From positions 16,090 to 80,089 of the forward strand of contig JBALWS010000006.1 of the NCBI GenBank assembly GCA_036960405.1: DNA of 64,000 nt, written 5' to 3'. Under the pieces are notes generated by a model. The model made no database searches, was not told the origin of the DNA, and saw only the letters and a program-made list of their open reading frames with translations. Source of the DNA: Motiliproteus sp036960405. Lineage in GTDB: Bacteria > Pseudomonadota > Gammaproteobacteria > Pseudomonadales > Balneatricaceae. This document shows, one piece after another, positions 1-7,927 of the stretch (its first letter is position 1; each line of letters opens with the position of its first letter). The position numbers were made by a program, and so were the translations under genes.

Positions 1-132
1 GTTGATCGATTTGGGCAGCCGCTGCTGAATCTGCTGCCAGGTCGGATTAAACGCCCAGCACCAGCTACACATCGGATCGTGGGCATAATAGAGGGTAGCA
101 AGCTGATCGGCTTGGGCCTGGGGTGCGGTCAT
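1..132 (-). CDS. DsbA-family thiol oxidoreductase, N-terminal fragment
   Basis: The first 44 codons of a gene that runs off the left edge of the window. The ATG is at 132. The visible product contains YYAHDPMCSWCWAF, a thioredoxin-fold strand followed by a CSWC redox motif, as in DsbA-family proteins of the FrnE/2-hydroxychromene-2-carboxylate isomerase type. No signal peptide is visible, so a cytoplasmic protein is likely. It lies 14 bp downstream of astA on the same strand and may be cotranscribed with it. The substrate cannot be inferred. Confidence 0.75.
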   Translation of the reverse strand, partial: MTAPQAQADQLATLYYAHDPMCSWCWAFNPTWQQIQQRLPKSIN

Positions 133-146
133 GTTTGAGTCATACC

Positions 147-1199
147 TTATTTGAGATGCTTACGGGTCGATGCCAGCGGCACCAGCCGCACCGGGTCGCC
201 GTCTCGCAGCAGCAGCAGGTCAGCTATGTCGGACGGCAGCGCTATGCTGTCGCCAGCCTCAAGCGTTAAGTTAACCATCAGACAACGAAACTGTTGTCGC
301 TGGGTATTGGCCACCAAGCAGCGTTGCTGCGAGGCTTCATCGGAAATAAGCTGCTCGGTTGAGCGTACCGTTTTGACCTCACTGTAACGGATGCTGCGAA
401 TATCTTTCAATCGGGTCACCAGCGTCGGTCCGGCATCGAAGATATCGACATAATCTTCAAAGTGGAACCCTTCATCTTCGAGCATCTTGCGCGCGGGCTG
501 GGTATTGGCATGTACCTCACCGATCACCTGCTGGGCCGATTCCGGCAATAGGTGGGTATAGATCGAAGATTTGGGCATCAGTTCGGCGATAAAGGATTTG
601 TTACCCAGTCCGGTCAGATAATCGGCTTCTGAAAAATCCATGCTAAAAAAATGCCGCCCGAGCCCTTCCCAAAACGGGCTGACCCCCTGCTCATTCGATA
701 CGCCCCGCATCTCGGCGATCACTCGCTCGGCAAAACGTTCGGGATGTTGCGCCATAAACAGAAAACGGCATTTAGACAGCAGTGCGCCGTTTAGATTGCG
801 ACGGTAATCGGGGTGCAAGAACAAGCTGCAGACTTCCGAATGGCCGGTGTAGTCATTGCACAGGTAGAGCGTCCGAAAACGATTGTGGATGTGCATCTCC
901 CGCGAAGCATGGACCACGGTTCCCATCCGATAGTGGTACCAGGGATCATCCATTCCGACGGCCGAGGTGATGGCAGTAGTTCCGATCACCAGTTGCTGCT
1001 CGGTATCTTCCAATACAAAGAGGTAGTGTTCACCCTCGGTTCGCCCGAGCGGTTGGGCCATCGAATCGATCGATTGGGCTATCTTGCGTTCCAACAGTTC
1101 GGGATGGACGGGCAGCGAGGTAAAGCCCGGACCGCTCAACTCGGCGATGGCGATCAAGGCATCCAAATCTTGCGTCTGAATCGGTCGAATCACATACAT
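147..1199 (-). CDS. astA: Arginine N-succinyltransferase
   Basis: Transfers succinyl from succinyl-CoA to arginine, the first step of the AST pathway of arginine catabolism in the cytoplasm. The 350-aa product is close to the usual length (about 340) and keeps family blocks such as HASREMHIHNRF, LFLHPDYR, EMRGVSNEQGVSPFWEGLG, SIYTHLLPESAQ and FEDYVDIFDAGPTL. I chose ATG 1199 because GAGTGAGG lies just upstream; the longer frame would begin at a TTG at 1214. No other ast/aru genes (astB, astC, astD, astE) are in view, so the gene is separated from the rest of its pathway or the operon lies elsewhere. Confidence 0.93.
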   Translation of the reverse strand: MYVIRPIQTQDLDALIAIAELSGPGFTSLPVHPELLERKIAQSIDSMAQPLGRTEGEHYLFVLEDTEQQLVIGTTAITSAVGMDDPWYHYRMGTVVHASREMHIHNRFRTLYLCNDYTGHSEVCSLFLHPDYRRNLNGALLSKCRFLFMAQHPERFAERVIAEMRGVSNEQGVSPFWEGLGRHFFSMDFSEADYLTGLGNKSFIAELMPKSSIYTHLLPESAQQVIGEVHANTQPARKMLEDEGFHFEDYVDIFDAGPTLVTRLKDIRSIRYSEVKTVRSTEQLISDEASQQRCLVANTQRQQFRCLMVNLTLEAGDSIALPSDIADLLLLRDGDPVRLVPLASTRKHLK

Positions 1200-1283
1200 A
1201 ACGGCCTCACTCAACTCGCTGGCGATGCTCAGAGTCTAGTTGAAGCCGGCGGAATGGAGCGAGGTGCGCGGTTTTAAGCCGAT

Positions 1284-1309
1284 AACAAAAAGGCACCCGA
1301 AGGTGCCTT
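1284..1309 (-). terminator. Intrinsic terminator of glnK
   Basis: An 8-bp stem (AAGGCACC/GGTGCCTT) closed by a 4-nt loop, followed on the minus strand by TTTTTG. It lies 22 bp past the glnK stop and before astA, so it separates the two genes. Confidence 0.85.
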
Positions 1310-1330
1310 GATAGTTCGAGATAGAGGCGA

Positions 1331-1669
1331 TTAGATCGCGTCAGTCCCTGTCTCGCCGGTACGGATACGAATGATCTGCTCCAGCGCGGTGACAAAGATT
1401 TTACCGTCGCCAATCTTGCCGGTGTTAGCAGACTGGCTGATCGTTTCGATGACCAGATCAACCAAATCATCGCCGATGGCAGCTTCGATCTTCACTTTAG
1501 GGAGGAAGTCGACCACATATTCAGCGCCCCGGTACAGCTCGGTATGACCCTTTTGGCGACCAAATCCTTTGACCTCGGTAACAGTGATTCCTTGAACCCC
1601 AATTTCTGACAGCGCCTCGCGCACATCATCCAATTTGAAGGGCTTAATAACAGCAGTAACCAGTTTCAT
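1331..1669 (-). CDS. glnK: Nitrogen regulatory P-II protein GlnK
   Basis: A trimeric PII signal protein that senses 2-oxoglutarate, ATP and ADP and normally controls AmtB and glutamine synthetase adenylylation. The 112-aa length is exact for the family. It has the T-loop with the uridylylated Tyr51 (GHTELYRGAEYVVDF), the B-loop TGKIGDGKIF and the C-terminal RIRTGETGTDAI. The N-terminus MKLVTAVIKPFKLDDV is GlnK-like rather than GlnB-like (MKKIEAI). An AGGAG ribosome site is 6 nt upstream. A -10-like TATACT lies at about 1722-1727 on the minus strand. The usual partner amtB is not adjacent: a terminator follows directly. Confidence 0.95.
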   Translation of the reverse strand: MKLVTAVIKPFKLDDVREALSEIGVQGITVTEVKGFGRQKGHTELYRGAEYVVDFLPKVKIEAAIGDDLVDLVIETISQSANTGKIGDGKIFVTALEQIIRIRTGETGTDAI

Positions 1670-1872
1670 CGAAAACTCCTATTAACGCGGTTAACAGCGT
1701 CCAGCACAAATTCGGTGAAACAGTATAACCTGATCTATTTGCTCAGGGATACGCGAGAGTGCGGCTGGGGGCCGAATATCAATGCTGTTAGCGGCCGATA
1801 AACCGGTATACGATGACCTGTTTTAAAGGCTGCAACGCGGCCCCTCATTACCCCGTAGGACCCACCGCTTAG

Positions 1873-2646
1873 ATGCTGCTAGAACAATTCGGATTGCTAT
1901 TGATCTCGCTGCTGGCCAACCTATTATCGGCACTGGCCGGTGGCGGTGCCGGGCTACTACAGTTTCCGGTGCTGCTATTTTTAGGGCTCAGCTTTGCTAC
2001 CGCACTCGCCACCCATAAGATCGCCAGCGTCGCGCTGGGGGTCGGGGCCACCCTTCGTCATCTTCGCGAAGGCTCCCTTGATTGGCATTTTGCCGCTTAC
2101 ATGCTGGCCTGCGGTCTGCCTGGCGTGCTAATCGGAGCCAACTTGATTCTGGATCTGCCCGAAGCTTGGGCTATTTTTTCGCTGGGGTTGCTGACTGCCG
2201 GCCTAGGGCTCTATTCGGTATTCAAACGCGAACTGGGGTTGCAGCATCAAACCCGTAACCGCGACCGTCGAGGGCTGACCATCGGTGGTTTAGTGCTGAT
2301 GCTGATCGGCATTCTCAACGGCTCGCTGACATCCGGCACCGGTCTGTTCGTGACCCTCTGGCTAGTGCGCTGGTACGGGTTGGATTATCAGCGTGCGGTC
2401 GCTTACACCCTGATTCTGGTCGGCCTGTTCTGGAACGGTGTCGGTGCCCTAGCCGTGGCGCTGCAAACGCCCCCAATGTGGGCCTGGTTACCGGTCTTGT
2501 TGGTCGGTTCACTGGTCGGAGCCTACCTAGGTGCTCATCTCGGGCTTGCCAAAGGCAACCGCTTGATCAAACGCAGCTTCGAACTGCTGACCCTGCTGGT
2601 GGGCTCCAAACTGATCTGGGACGGGCTGTTACTGCTCACCACTTAG
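1873..2646 (+). CDS. TSUP-family (TauE/SafE) membrane permease
   Basis: An inner-membrane protein of the sulfite exporter TauE/SafE family (TSUP), which move small organosulfur or other anions. The 257-aa product has about eight hydrophobic segments in two similar halves, and starts with the family pattern ANLLSALAGGGAGLLQFP. The second half opens with GILNGSLTSGTGLFVTLW. It is a single gene between the glnK promoter region and the exporter operon, so nothing nearby identifies the substrate. Confidence 0.88.
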   Translation: MLLEQFGLLLISLLANLLSALAGGGAGLLQFPVLLFLGLSFATALATHKIASVALGVGATLRHLREGSLDWHFAAYMLACGLPGVLIGANLILDLPEAWAIFSLGLLTAGLGLYSVFKRELGLQHQTRNRDRRGLTIGGLVLMLIGILNGSLTSGTGLFVTLWLVRWYGLDYQRAVAYTLILVGLFWNGVGALAVALQTPPMWAWLPVLLVGSLVGAYLGAHLGLAKGNRLIKRSFELLTLLVGSKLIWDGLLLLTT

Positions 2647-2733
2647 CAGCTCTCAAACCGTTCAACAAATCCCCTCGCACCCATAGCTAATAGCGCTATT
2701 CTTATATTAGCTATTGATGCTATTGGAGTCGGT

Positions 2734-3884
2734 ATGCGAAGGATCGTAAAAATTCTCATCTGGTTGATGTTACTCGCGGCTGCAGCCGCCGCGATCTGGT
2801 GGAATAGCCGCCCACAGCCAGTCAACGTTGATACCGCCCGGGTTGAGCGCGGCCAGGTTGAACGCAGCGTGGTCAACACCCGTGCTGGTACCGTCAAATC
2901 TTGCCGCCGCGCCCAACTGTCACTGGCTATCGGTGGCCAGATCGCCACGCTTAGTATTGCTGAGGGCGATCATGTCAGCAAAGACCAACTGCTGATCGAG
3001 CTTTGGAACGAAGACCTCAAGGCTAGCCTAAAGCAGGTCAAGCTGGCAGCGCAGTCGGCTCATCTCGAACACGATGCGATCTGCGTGCGGGCGAAAAACG
3101 CACAGCGCGAAGCCAACCGCATTGAACAGCTCCAAGCCCAGCAGATGGCCTCCCAAGAACAAGCCGAACAAACCCACGCGGCGGCTGAAGCGATCGCGCT
3201 GAGCTGCCAAGCCGCAGGGGCTCGCGAGCAAGAAGCCAGCGCACGTATCACGGTAACCGAGGCGGCACTGGAGCGAACGCGCCTACGAGCGCCATTTGAC
3301 GGCATCGTCGCCGAACTTAGCGGCAAAGTCGGCGAATACGCCACGCCATCGCCTCCTGGCGTCGCNNNNNNNNNNGCGTCGCCACCCCGCCAGCGATCGA
3401 CCTGCTCACCGACGACTGTCACTATATTGAAGCCCCGATCGACGAAGTCGATGCCGCCGAGCTCAGTCCCGGCCAGCCGCTGCGCATCTCGCTGGATGCT
3501 TACCGTGGGCAGAGTTTTCCCGGCACCCTGCGCCGTATCGCTCCCTATGTGCTGGATCGTGAAAAACAGGCTCGCACCGTCGAAGTCGAAGCGGACTTCA
3601 GCCAGCGCCCACCGATCCGTTTGCTGGCGGGTTACAGCGCCGATCTGGAAATCATCCTGCAGGATCATGCCGATACGCTGCGCATCCCGACCGAAGCACT
3701 GTTGGACGAGCGCTACGTGCTGCTCTACCAACAAGGACTACCGCTAGCCAAGCGCGAGGTCAAAATCGGTCTGAGCAACTGGCGTCATACCGAGATCCTC
3801 GACGGACTGACCGAGGGCGACGAAGTGGTGACTTCGCTGGGGCGTAGCGAGATCAAAGCCGGTGCGATGGCGATACGGCAATGA
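2734..3884 (+). CDS. Periplasmic membrane fusion protein (MacA/HlyD-like), interrupted by a 10-N gap
   Basis: The adaptor of a MacAB-like export system, linking inner-membrane ABC permeases to an outer-membrane channel. It has an N-terminal membrane anchor (about residues 5-22), a lipoyl half-motif (LSIAEGDHVSKDQLLIELW), an alanine/glutamine-rich helical hairpin (about 90-165), the second lipoyl half (LRAPFDGIVAEL), then beta-barrel and membrane-proximal domains (PIDEVDAAELSPGQPLRIS). Ten Ns at 3366-3375 break the frame. The 7 bases before the gap (GCGTCGC, 3359-3365) repeat exactly after it (3376-3382). Collapsing them restores one intact frame of 377 aa. GGAG lies 6 nt before the ATG. It overlaps the ATPase gene by ATGA. 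Confidence 0.88.
3366..3375. other. Assembly gap (10 N)
   Basis: A run of ten Ns. The flanking contig ends share the 7-mer GCGTCGC, so this is probably a scaffolding join of two overlapping contigs and not missing sequence. Joining by that overlap keeps the membrane fusion protein in frame. Confidence 0.9.
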
Positions 3885-4579
3885 ACCGCCAACCCCCATC
3901 CGCCATGATCGCGCTGGATCAGCTCAGCAAGCAGTACCGGATCGGCAACACGCCACTCAACGCCTTAGCCGGCATCGACCTGACGATTAATGCGGGGGAA
4001 TATATCGCGATAACCGGTCCTTCGGGTTCGGGTAAATCAACTCTGCTGAATATGATCGGGCTGCTGGATCGTCCCGATAGCGGTAGCTACTGCCTGCACG
4101 GGGAGGCCACCGAGTCGTTAAACGAAGAGCGGCGCGCGCAACTACGCCGCGACCAGATCGGTTTTATCTTTCAGGCGTTTCATTTGATCCCGCGGTTGAG
4201 CGCGCTGGAGAACATCTCCCTGCCGTTAATGCTTGCCGGGCTGCCTCGAGCCGAACAGCAGCAACGAGGGATGCAAGCCTTGCAGCAGGTCGGCTTGAGC
4301 CCGCAGGCCCAACAGCGCCCCAATCAACTCTCCGGTGGCCAGCAGCAACGCGTCGCCATCGCCCGTGCCATCGTGATGCAACCACCGCTGCTATTGGCCG
4401 ACGAACCTACCGGCAATCTCGACCAACGCTCGGGAGGCGAAATCATTGAACTGTTGGAGGGGCTCAATAGCCAAGGGATGACGCTGCTGGTCGTCACCCA
4501 CGACAATGCTATTGCCCGCCGAAGTAAGCGCCAGCTTAAGCTGGTCGATGGCGCTATTGTCATCGACCAACGCTCATGA
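3881..4579 (+). CDS. ABC transporter ATP-binding protein (MacB/LolD class)
   Basis: The ATPase of the exporter, dimerising on the two FtsX-type permeases encoded next. The 232-aa product has Walker A GPSGSGKST, Q-loop FIFQAFHLIPRLSALENI, signature LSGGQQQR, Walker B LLLADEPTGNLD and the H-loop VVTHD. That spacing and the LIPRLSALENI segment are typical of the MacB/LolD/FtsE subgroup. Unlike E. coli MacB, ATPase and permease are separate proteins. The start overlaps the preceding stop (ATGA) and the stop overlaps the next start (ATGA), so the genes are translationally coupled. Confidence 0.95.
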   Translation: MNRQPPSAMIALDQLSKQYRIGNTPLNALAGIDLTINAGEYIAITGPSGSGKSTLLNMIGLLDRPDSGSYCLHGEATESLNEERRAQLRRDQIGFIFQAFHLIPRLSALENISLPLMLAGLPRAEQQQRGMQALQQVGLSPQAQQRPNQLSGGQQQRVAIARAIVMQPPLLLADEPTGNLDQRSGGEIIELLEGLNSQGMTLLVVTHDNAIARRSKRQLKLVDGAIVIDQRS

Positions 4580-5799
4580 GCCTGTGGGACCGACTGCGCT
4601 TTAACAGCCAAGTATTGGCCCGCCAACGCTGGCGTACCTTGCTGTTACTGCTCACCATCAGCCTCGGGGTGGCGTCGGTGGTTGTGCTAACCAGCGTCGG
4701 CGAAGGCGCCCGCCGTTACGTCGACGGCGAGTTTTCATCGCTGGGCAATCAGATACTGCTAGTGCTACCGGGCAAGACCGAGACCACCGGCGGCGCGCCG
4801 CCGCTATACGGCACCTCGCCGCGCGATCTGACACTCGAAGACGCCAACGCGCTGGCTCAAATCGGCAACATTCGCCGCATCGCACCGATCATCGCCGGCA
4901 CTGCACGGGTCAGCCACGGCAGTTTCGCCCGCGAAGTGGTCACCCTCGGTACCACTCCCGACTTCTTCCCGGTCCGCAACCTCAGCATTGGCCAGGGTAA
5001 ACCATTGCCCGCCAGCGCCATCGACACCGCCTCACCCACTGTGGTGCTGGGAGCCAAACTGAAGCAGGAGCTGTTCGGCAACCGTAATCCGCTCAATCAA
5101 TGGCTACGAATCGGCGAACGACGCTTTCGCGTCACCGGGGTGCTGCAGGAACGTGGCGAATCGCTGGGGCTAGATATGCGCGATATGGCGATCATCCCGA
5201 TTCGCTCGGCCGAGCAACTGTTTAACTCGCCGGGACTGTTCCGGATTCTGTTAGAACTGAAACAGATCGACCAGCTCGAGGTCGCCAAGCAGCAGATTCT
5301 GGACAAGATCCGCTTACGCCACGATGGCGAGGATGACGTCACCTTGATCAGTCAGGATTCGATGCTCAGCACCTTCGATAACGTACTGACCACGCTGACC
5401 GCCAGCGTCGGTGCGATCGCGGCTATCAGCCTGCTGGTTGCCGGTATCCTGATCATGAATATCAGCCTGATATCGGTCAGCCAGCGACAACGCGAGATCG
5501 GCCTGTTAAAAGCCTTAGGTGCTTCCGCGCCGCTGGTTCGCTCACTGTTTCTGACCGAGGCGCTGATGCTGACCGGTAGCGGCGCGTTGATCGGCACCGC
5601 GTTTGGCGAACTGGCCGTAACCATCGCGCTGCAGTTACTACCCAACTTCCCTTTCTACGCACCACTATGGGCCGAACTGGCGGCCACCAGCATGGCGGTT
5701 GGATGCGGGCTGCTGTTCTCCTGGTGGCCCGCTAGCCGAGCCGCCGGACTCGATCCGATCTTAGCGATGCGTGGTGAAGCAGGAGGGGGTCACCAATGA
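4576..5799 (+). CDS. ABC transporter permease (MacB-PCD/FtsX), first of two
   Basis: A 407-aa inner-membrane permease: one N-terminal transmembrane helix (about residues 20-40), a large periplasmic core domain, and three C-terminal helices of the FtsX fold containing QRQREIGLLKALGAS. This is the architecture of MacB-type mechanotransmission transporters, which do not move substrate through the membrane themselves. It overlaps the neighbours on both sides by ATGA. It resembles the next gene in layout (GQGKPLP, LKQELFGNRNPL versus LKQELFGSANAL), suggesting an old duplication and a heterodimeric permease. Confidence 0.92.
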   Translation: MSLWDRLRFNSQVLARQRWRTLLLLLTISLGVASVVVLTSVGEGARRYVDGEFSSLGNQILLVLPGKTETTGGAPPLYGTSPRDLTLEDANALAQIGNIRRIAPIIAGTARVSHGSFAREVVTLGTTPDFFPVRNLSIGQGKPLPASAIDTASPTVVLGAKLKQELFGNRNPLNQWLRIGERRFRVTGVLQERGESLGLDMRDMAIIPIRSAEQLFNSPGLFRILLELKQIDQLEVAKQQILDKIRLRHDGEDDVTLISQDSMLSTFDNVLTTLTASVGAIAAISLLVAGILIMNISLISVSQRQREIGLLKALGASAPLVRSLFLTEALMLTGSGALIGTAFGELAVTIALQLLPNFPFYAPLWAELAATSMAVGCGLLFSWWPASRAAGLDPILAMRGEAGGGHQ

Positions 5800-6995
5800 G
5801 TTGGGGCGACAGCATTCACTGGATATGGCGTGCACTGCTGGCTCAGCGCTTGCGCAGCCTGCTCACCCTACTGGGGATGGCCATCGGCATCACTGCGGTT
5901 TCATTGATGAGCGCACTCGGCGAAGGTGTGCGCCACTATGTTCTGCAAGAGTTTACCCAGTTCGGCAGCCACTTGCTGGCTGTCACACCGGGCAAGACCG
6001 AAACCTTCGGCTTGGGCGGCATCCTCAATACGGTACGACCGCTGTCACTACAAGATGCCCAATCTCTGTCCCGACTCAACGGCGTCGAAAAGGTGATTCC
6101 GGTGGTGTTTGGCACCGCCCCGATTAAATATGCGGGACTCAGCCGCCACAGCAATGTCGCGGGGGTGGGACCCGATGCTGATAGCGTGTGGCAGCTTGCG
6201 TTGGCTCAAGGCCGATTTCTGCCGCAGGATGATCTCGATAACGCCCGCCCCTTCGCTGTGCTGGGTAGCACGCTCAAGCAGGAGCTGTTCGGAAGCGCTA
6301 ACGCACTAGGAGAAAGTGTTCATATCGGCAGCGCCCGCTTCCGCGTCATCGGCGTGCTCGCGAGCAAGGGGCAATTTCTCGGTACCGATCTGGATGACAC
6401 TGCCTACATTCCAGTCTCGCGGGGCTTAAAATTGTTCAACCGTGAAAGCCTGATGGAGATCGACGTGGTTTATCGCCCCAACATCAGCGCAGAGCTAATC
6501 AGCAAACGAGTCAAACAACAGCTCGAAGCACGCCACGGTTTGGAGGACTTCACCTTGGTGACCCAGGATGAAGTGCTCAAAAGTCTCGATCAAATTCTGC
6601 GAATGTTGAAATACGCCGGCGGCAGTCTGGGGCTGATCTCGTTGGTCGTGGGCGGTGTCGGCATCCTCACCATTATGCTGATCACCACCAGCGAACGCGC
6701 TCACGAAATAGGACTGCTCCGGGCATTGGGATCTACCGCACCGCAAATTCGCAACCTGTTCCTTGGCGAAGCCGTTGTGCTAGCCCTTGCCGGCTGCGCG
6801 CTGGGACTGGCGATCACCGCATCACTGTTGCTGCTCAGCCGCTGGGCGCTACCCGGGCTGCCCTTAACACTTCCGCCACAGATGGTGCTACTGGCTCTCG
6901 CGGTATCGGCTCTGATCGGAGTTATAGCTGGGGTTAAACCCGCTTCGGATGCAGCAGCAATGAATCCAATCGAAGCGCTACGGCAGTCGGAATGA
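5796..6995 (+). CDS. ABC transporter permease (MacB-PCD/FtsX), second of two
   Basis: A 399-aa paralogue of the preceding permease: N-terminal helix with LLTLLGMAIGITAVSLMSALGEG, periplasmic domain, and C-terminal FtsX helices with SERAHEIGLLRALGST and the final NPIEALRQSE. It completes the MFP-ATPase-permease-permease operon. No TolC-like outer-membrane partner is encoded here, so the system would use one from elsewhere. Substrate unknown; the family includes macrolide, lipopeptide and siderophore exporters. Confidence 0.92.
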   Translation: MSWGDSIHWIWRALLAQRLRSLLTLLGMAIGITAVSLMSALGEGVRHYVLQEFTQFGSHLLAVTPGKTETFGLGGILNTVRPLSLQDAQSLSRLNGVEKVIPVVFGTAPIKYAGLSRHSNVAGVGPDADSVWQLALAQGRFLPQDDLDNARPFAVLGSTLKQELFGSANALGESVHIGSARFRVIGVLASKGQFLGTDLDDTAYIPVSRGLKLFNRESLMEIDVVYRPNISAELISKRVKQQLEARHGLEDFTLVTQDEVLKSLDQILRMLKYAGGSLGLISLVVGGVGILTIMLITTSERAHEIGLLRALGSTAPQIRNLFLGEAVVLALAGCALGLAITASLLLLSRWALPGLPLTLPPQMVLLALAVSALIGVIAGVKPASDAAAMNPIEALRQSE

Positions 6996-7038
6996 TGCGG
7001 GGAACAAATGGATAAGACAGCCTGAACAGGCAAAGATT

Positions 7039-7326
7039 TTAGCTGATGGTGTTCTCATCGGCGCGCCGGTAACTGCAGATACAGTGGGGATACAACGTTA
7101 CAAAACGCCCAGGAATATTCGATTCAGTGATCAACTGGGGGATTTGAGTGGCAGACATTTGCTTGGCTAATACCAGATAACCTCTGCTCGGTGACAGTAG
7201 CTCTACCGTTCCCTCGTAGACAGGATGTTCGACTAACACTTCATCACCGATCACAAGGTCTTGCCATAACAGCTCTGCCGCCAGTTGATCCTCGGCAATA
7301 TTTTCAGTGGTGTTTTTTTCTACCAT
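7039..7326 (-). CDS. Hypothetical protein, 95 aa
   Basis: I do not recognise this protein. It is acidic at the N-terminus (MVEKNTTENIAEDQ), then predicted beta-rich (GDEVLVEHPVYEGTVELLSP), with two cysteines near the C-terminus (PHCICSYRR). It has no signal peptide or membrane segment. It is convergent with the exporter operon and lies about 125 bp downstream of greA, behind the greA terminator, so it needs its own promoter. Coding potential is plausible because both strands are otherwise empty here. Confidence 0.6.
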   Translation of the reverse strand: MVEKNTTENIAEDQLAAELLWQDLVIGDEVLVEHPVYEGTVELLSPSRGYLVLAKQMSATQIPQLITESNIPGRFVTLYPHCICSYRRADENTIS

Positions 7327-7393
7327 AAACGATCACGGCCAGATCAGCATAATAGCTGTAACTATAGTCCGGTCCAGATCCTCATCGCAGTGG

Positions 7394-7423
7394 CAATAAA
7401 AAAGCCAGGCAATGCCTGGCTTT
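7394..7423 (-). terminator. Intrinsic terminator of greA
   Basis: A GC-rich stem, AAAGCCAGG/CCTGGCTTT with loop CAATG, followed on the minus strand by a T-run (GGCTTTTTTATTG). It is 28 bp past the greA stop. Confidence 0.9.
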
Positions 7424-7450
7424 ATAGGATGGTCTTGAGATGAGCAATAA

Positions 7451-7927
7451 TCAGATATGGCGCACCTGTTCGATCTCATACTCGACCGTGCCGTTAGGGG
7501 TTACTACAACAACCACTTCACCCTCTTCTTTGCCGATCAGGGCACGGGCTATAGGCGAGTTAACCGAGATTTTCTTCTGTTTAATATCGGACTCGCTATC
7601 ACCGACGATTTGATAGGTCACGGCGTCCTCGGTATCGAGGTTGATGATATCTACAGTGGTACCGAAGATCACCCGACCGCTATGGGGGATTTGAGTCACA
7701 TCAATCACCTGACACCCTGCCAGATCACTTTCGATCTGCTTGACCCGGCCTTCGCAGAAACCTTGCTGCTCACGCGCTGCGTGGTACTCGGCGTTCTCTT
7801 TCAGATCACCATGTTCACGAGCGGTGGCGATATCCTTGATGATGCGGGGACGATCGACCGTCTTAAGCTGCTGAAGTTCTTGGCGCAACGCCTGCTCGCC
7901 TTGAACGGTCATCGGTACTTTAATCAT
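7451..7927 (-). CDS. greA: Transcription elongation factor GreA
   Basis: Stimulates the intrinsic RNA cleavage of backtracked RNA polymerase. The 158-aa length is normal. The N-terminal coiled coil carries the acidic tip (AREHGDLKENAEYHAAREQQ), and the C-terminal FKBP-like domain ends in NSPIARALIGKEEGEVV. Its start overlaps the carB stop by 4 nt (ATGA), so it is the last gene of carA-carB-greA, the order also found in Pseudomonas. Confidence 0.97.
   Translation of the reverse strand: MIKVPMTVQGEQALRQELQQLKTVDRPRIIKDIATAREHGDLKENAEYHAAREQQGFCEGRVKQIESDLAGCQVIDVTQIPHSGRVIFGTTVDIINLDTEDAVTYQIVGDSESDIKQKKISVNSPIARALIGKEEGEVVVVVTPNGTVEYEIEQVRHI

Noticed and set aside
813..1277. 154-aa frame opposite astA
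   Set aside because: It is antisense to a well-conserved gene, has no ribosome site and no family features.
3060..3734. 224-aa frame opposite the membrane fusion protein
   Set aside because: It spans the N gap and is the reverse of a real gene; a shadow.
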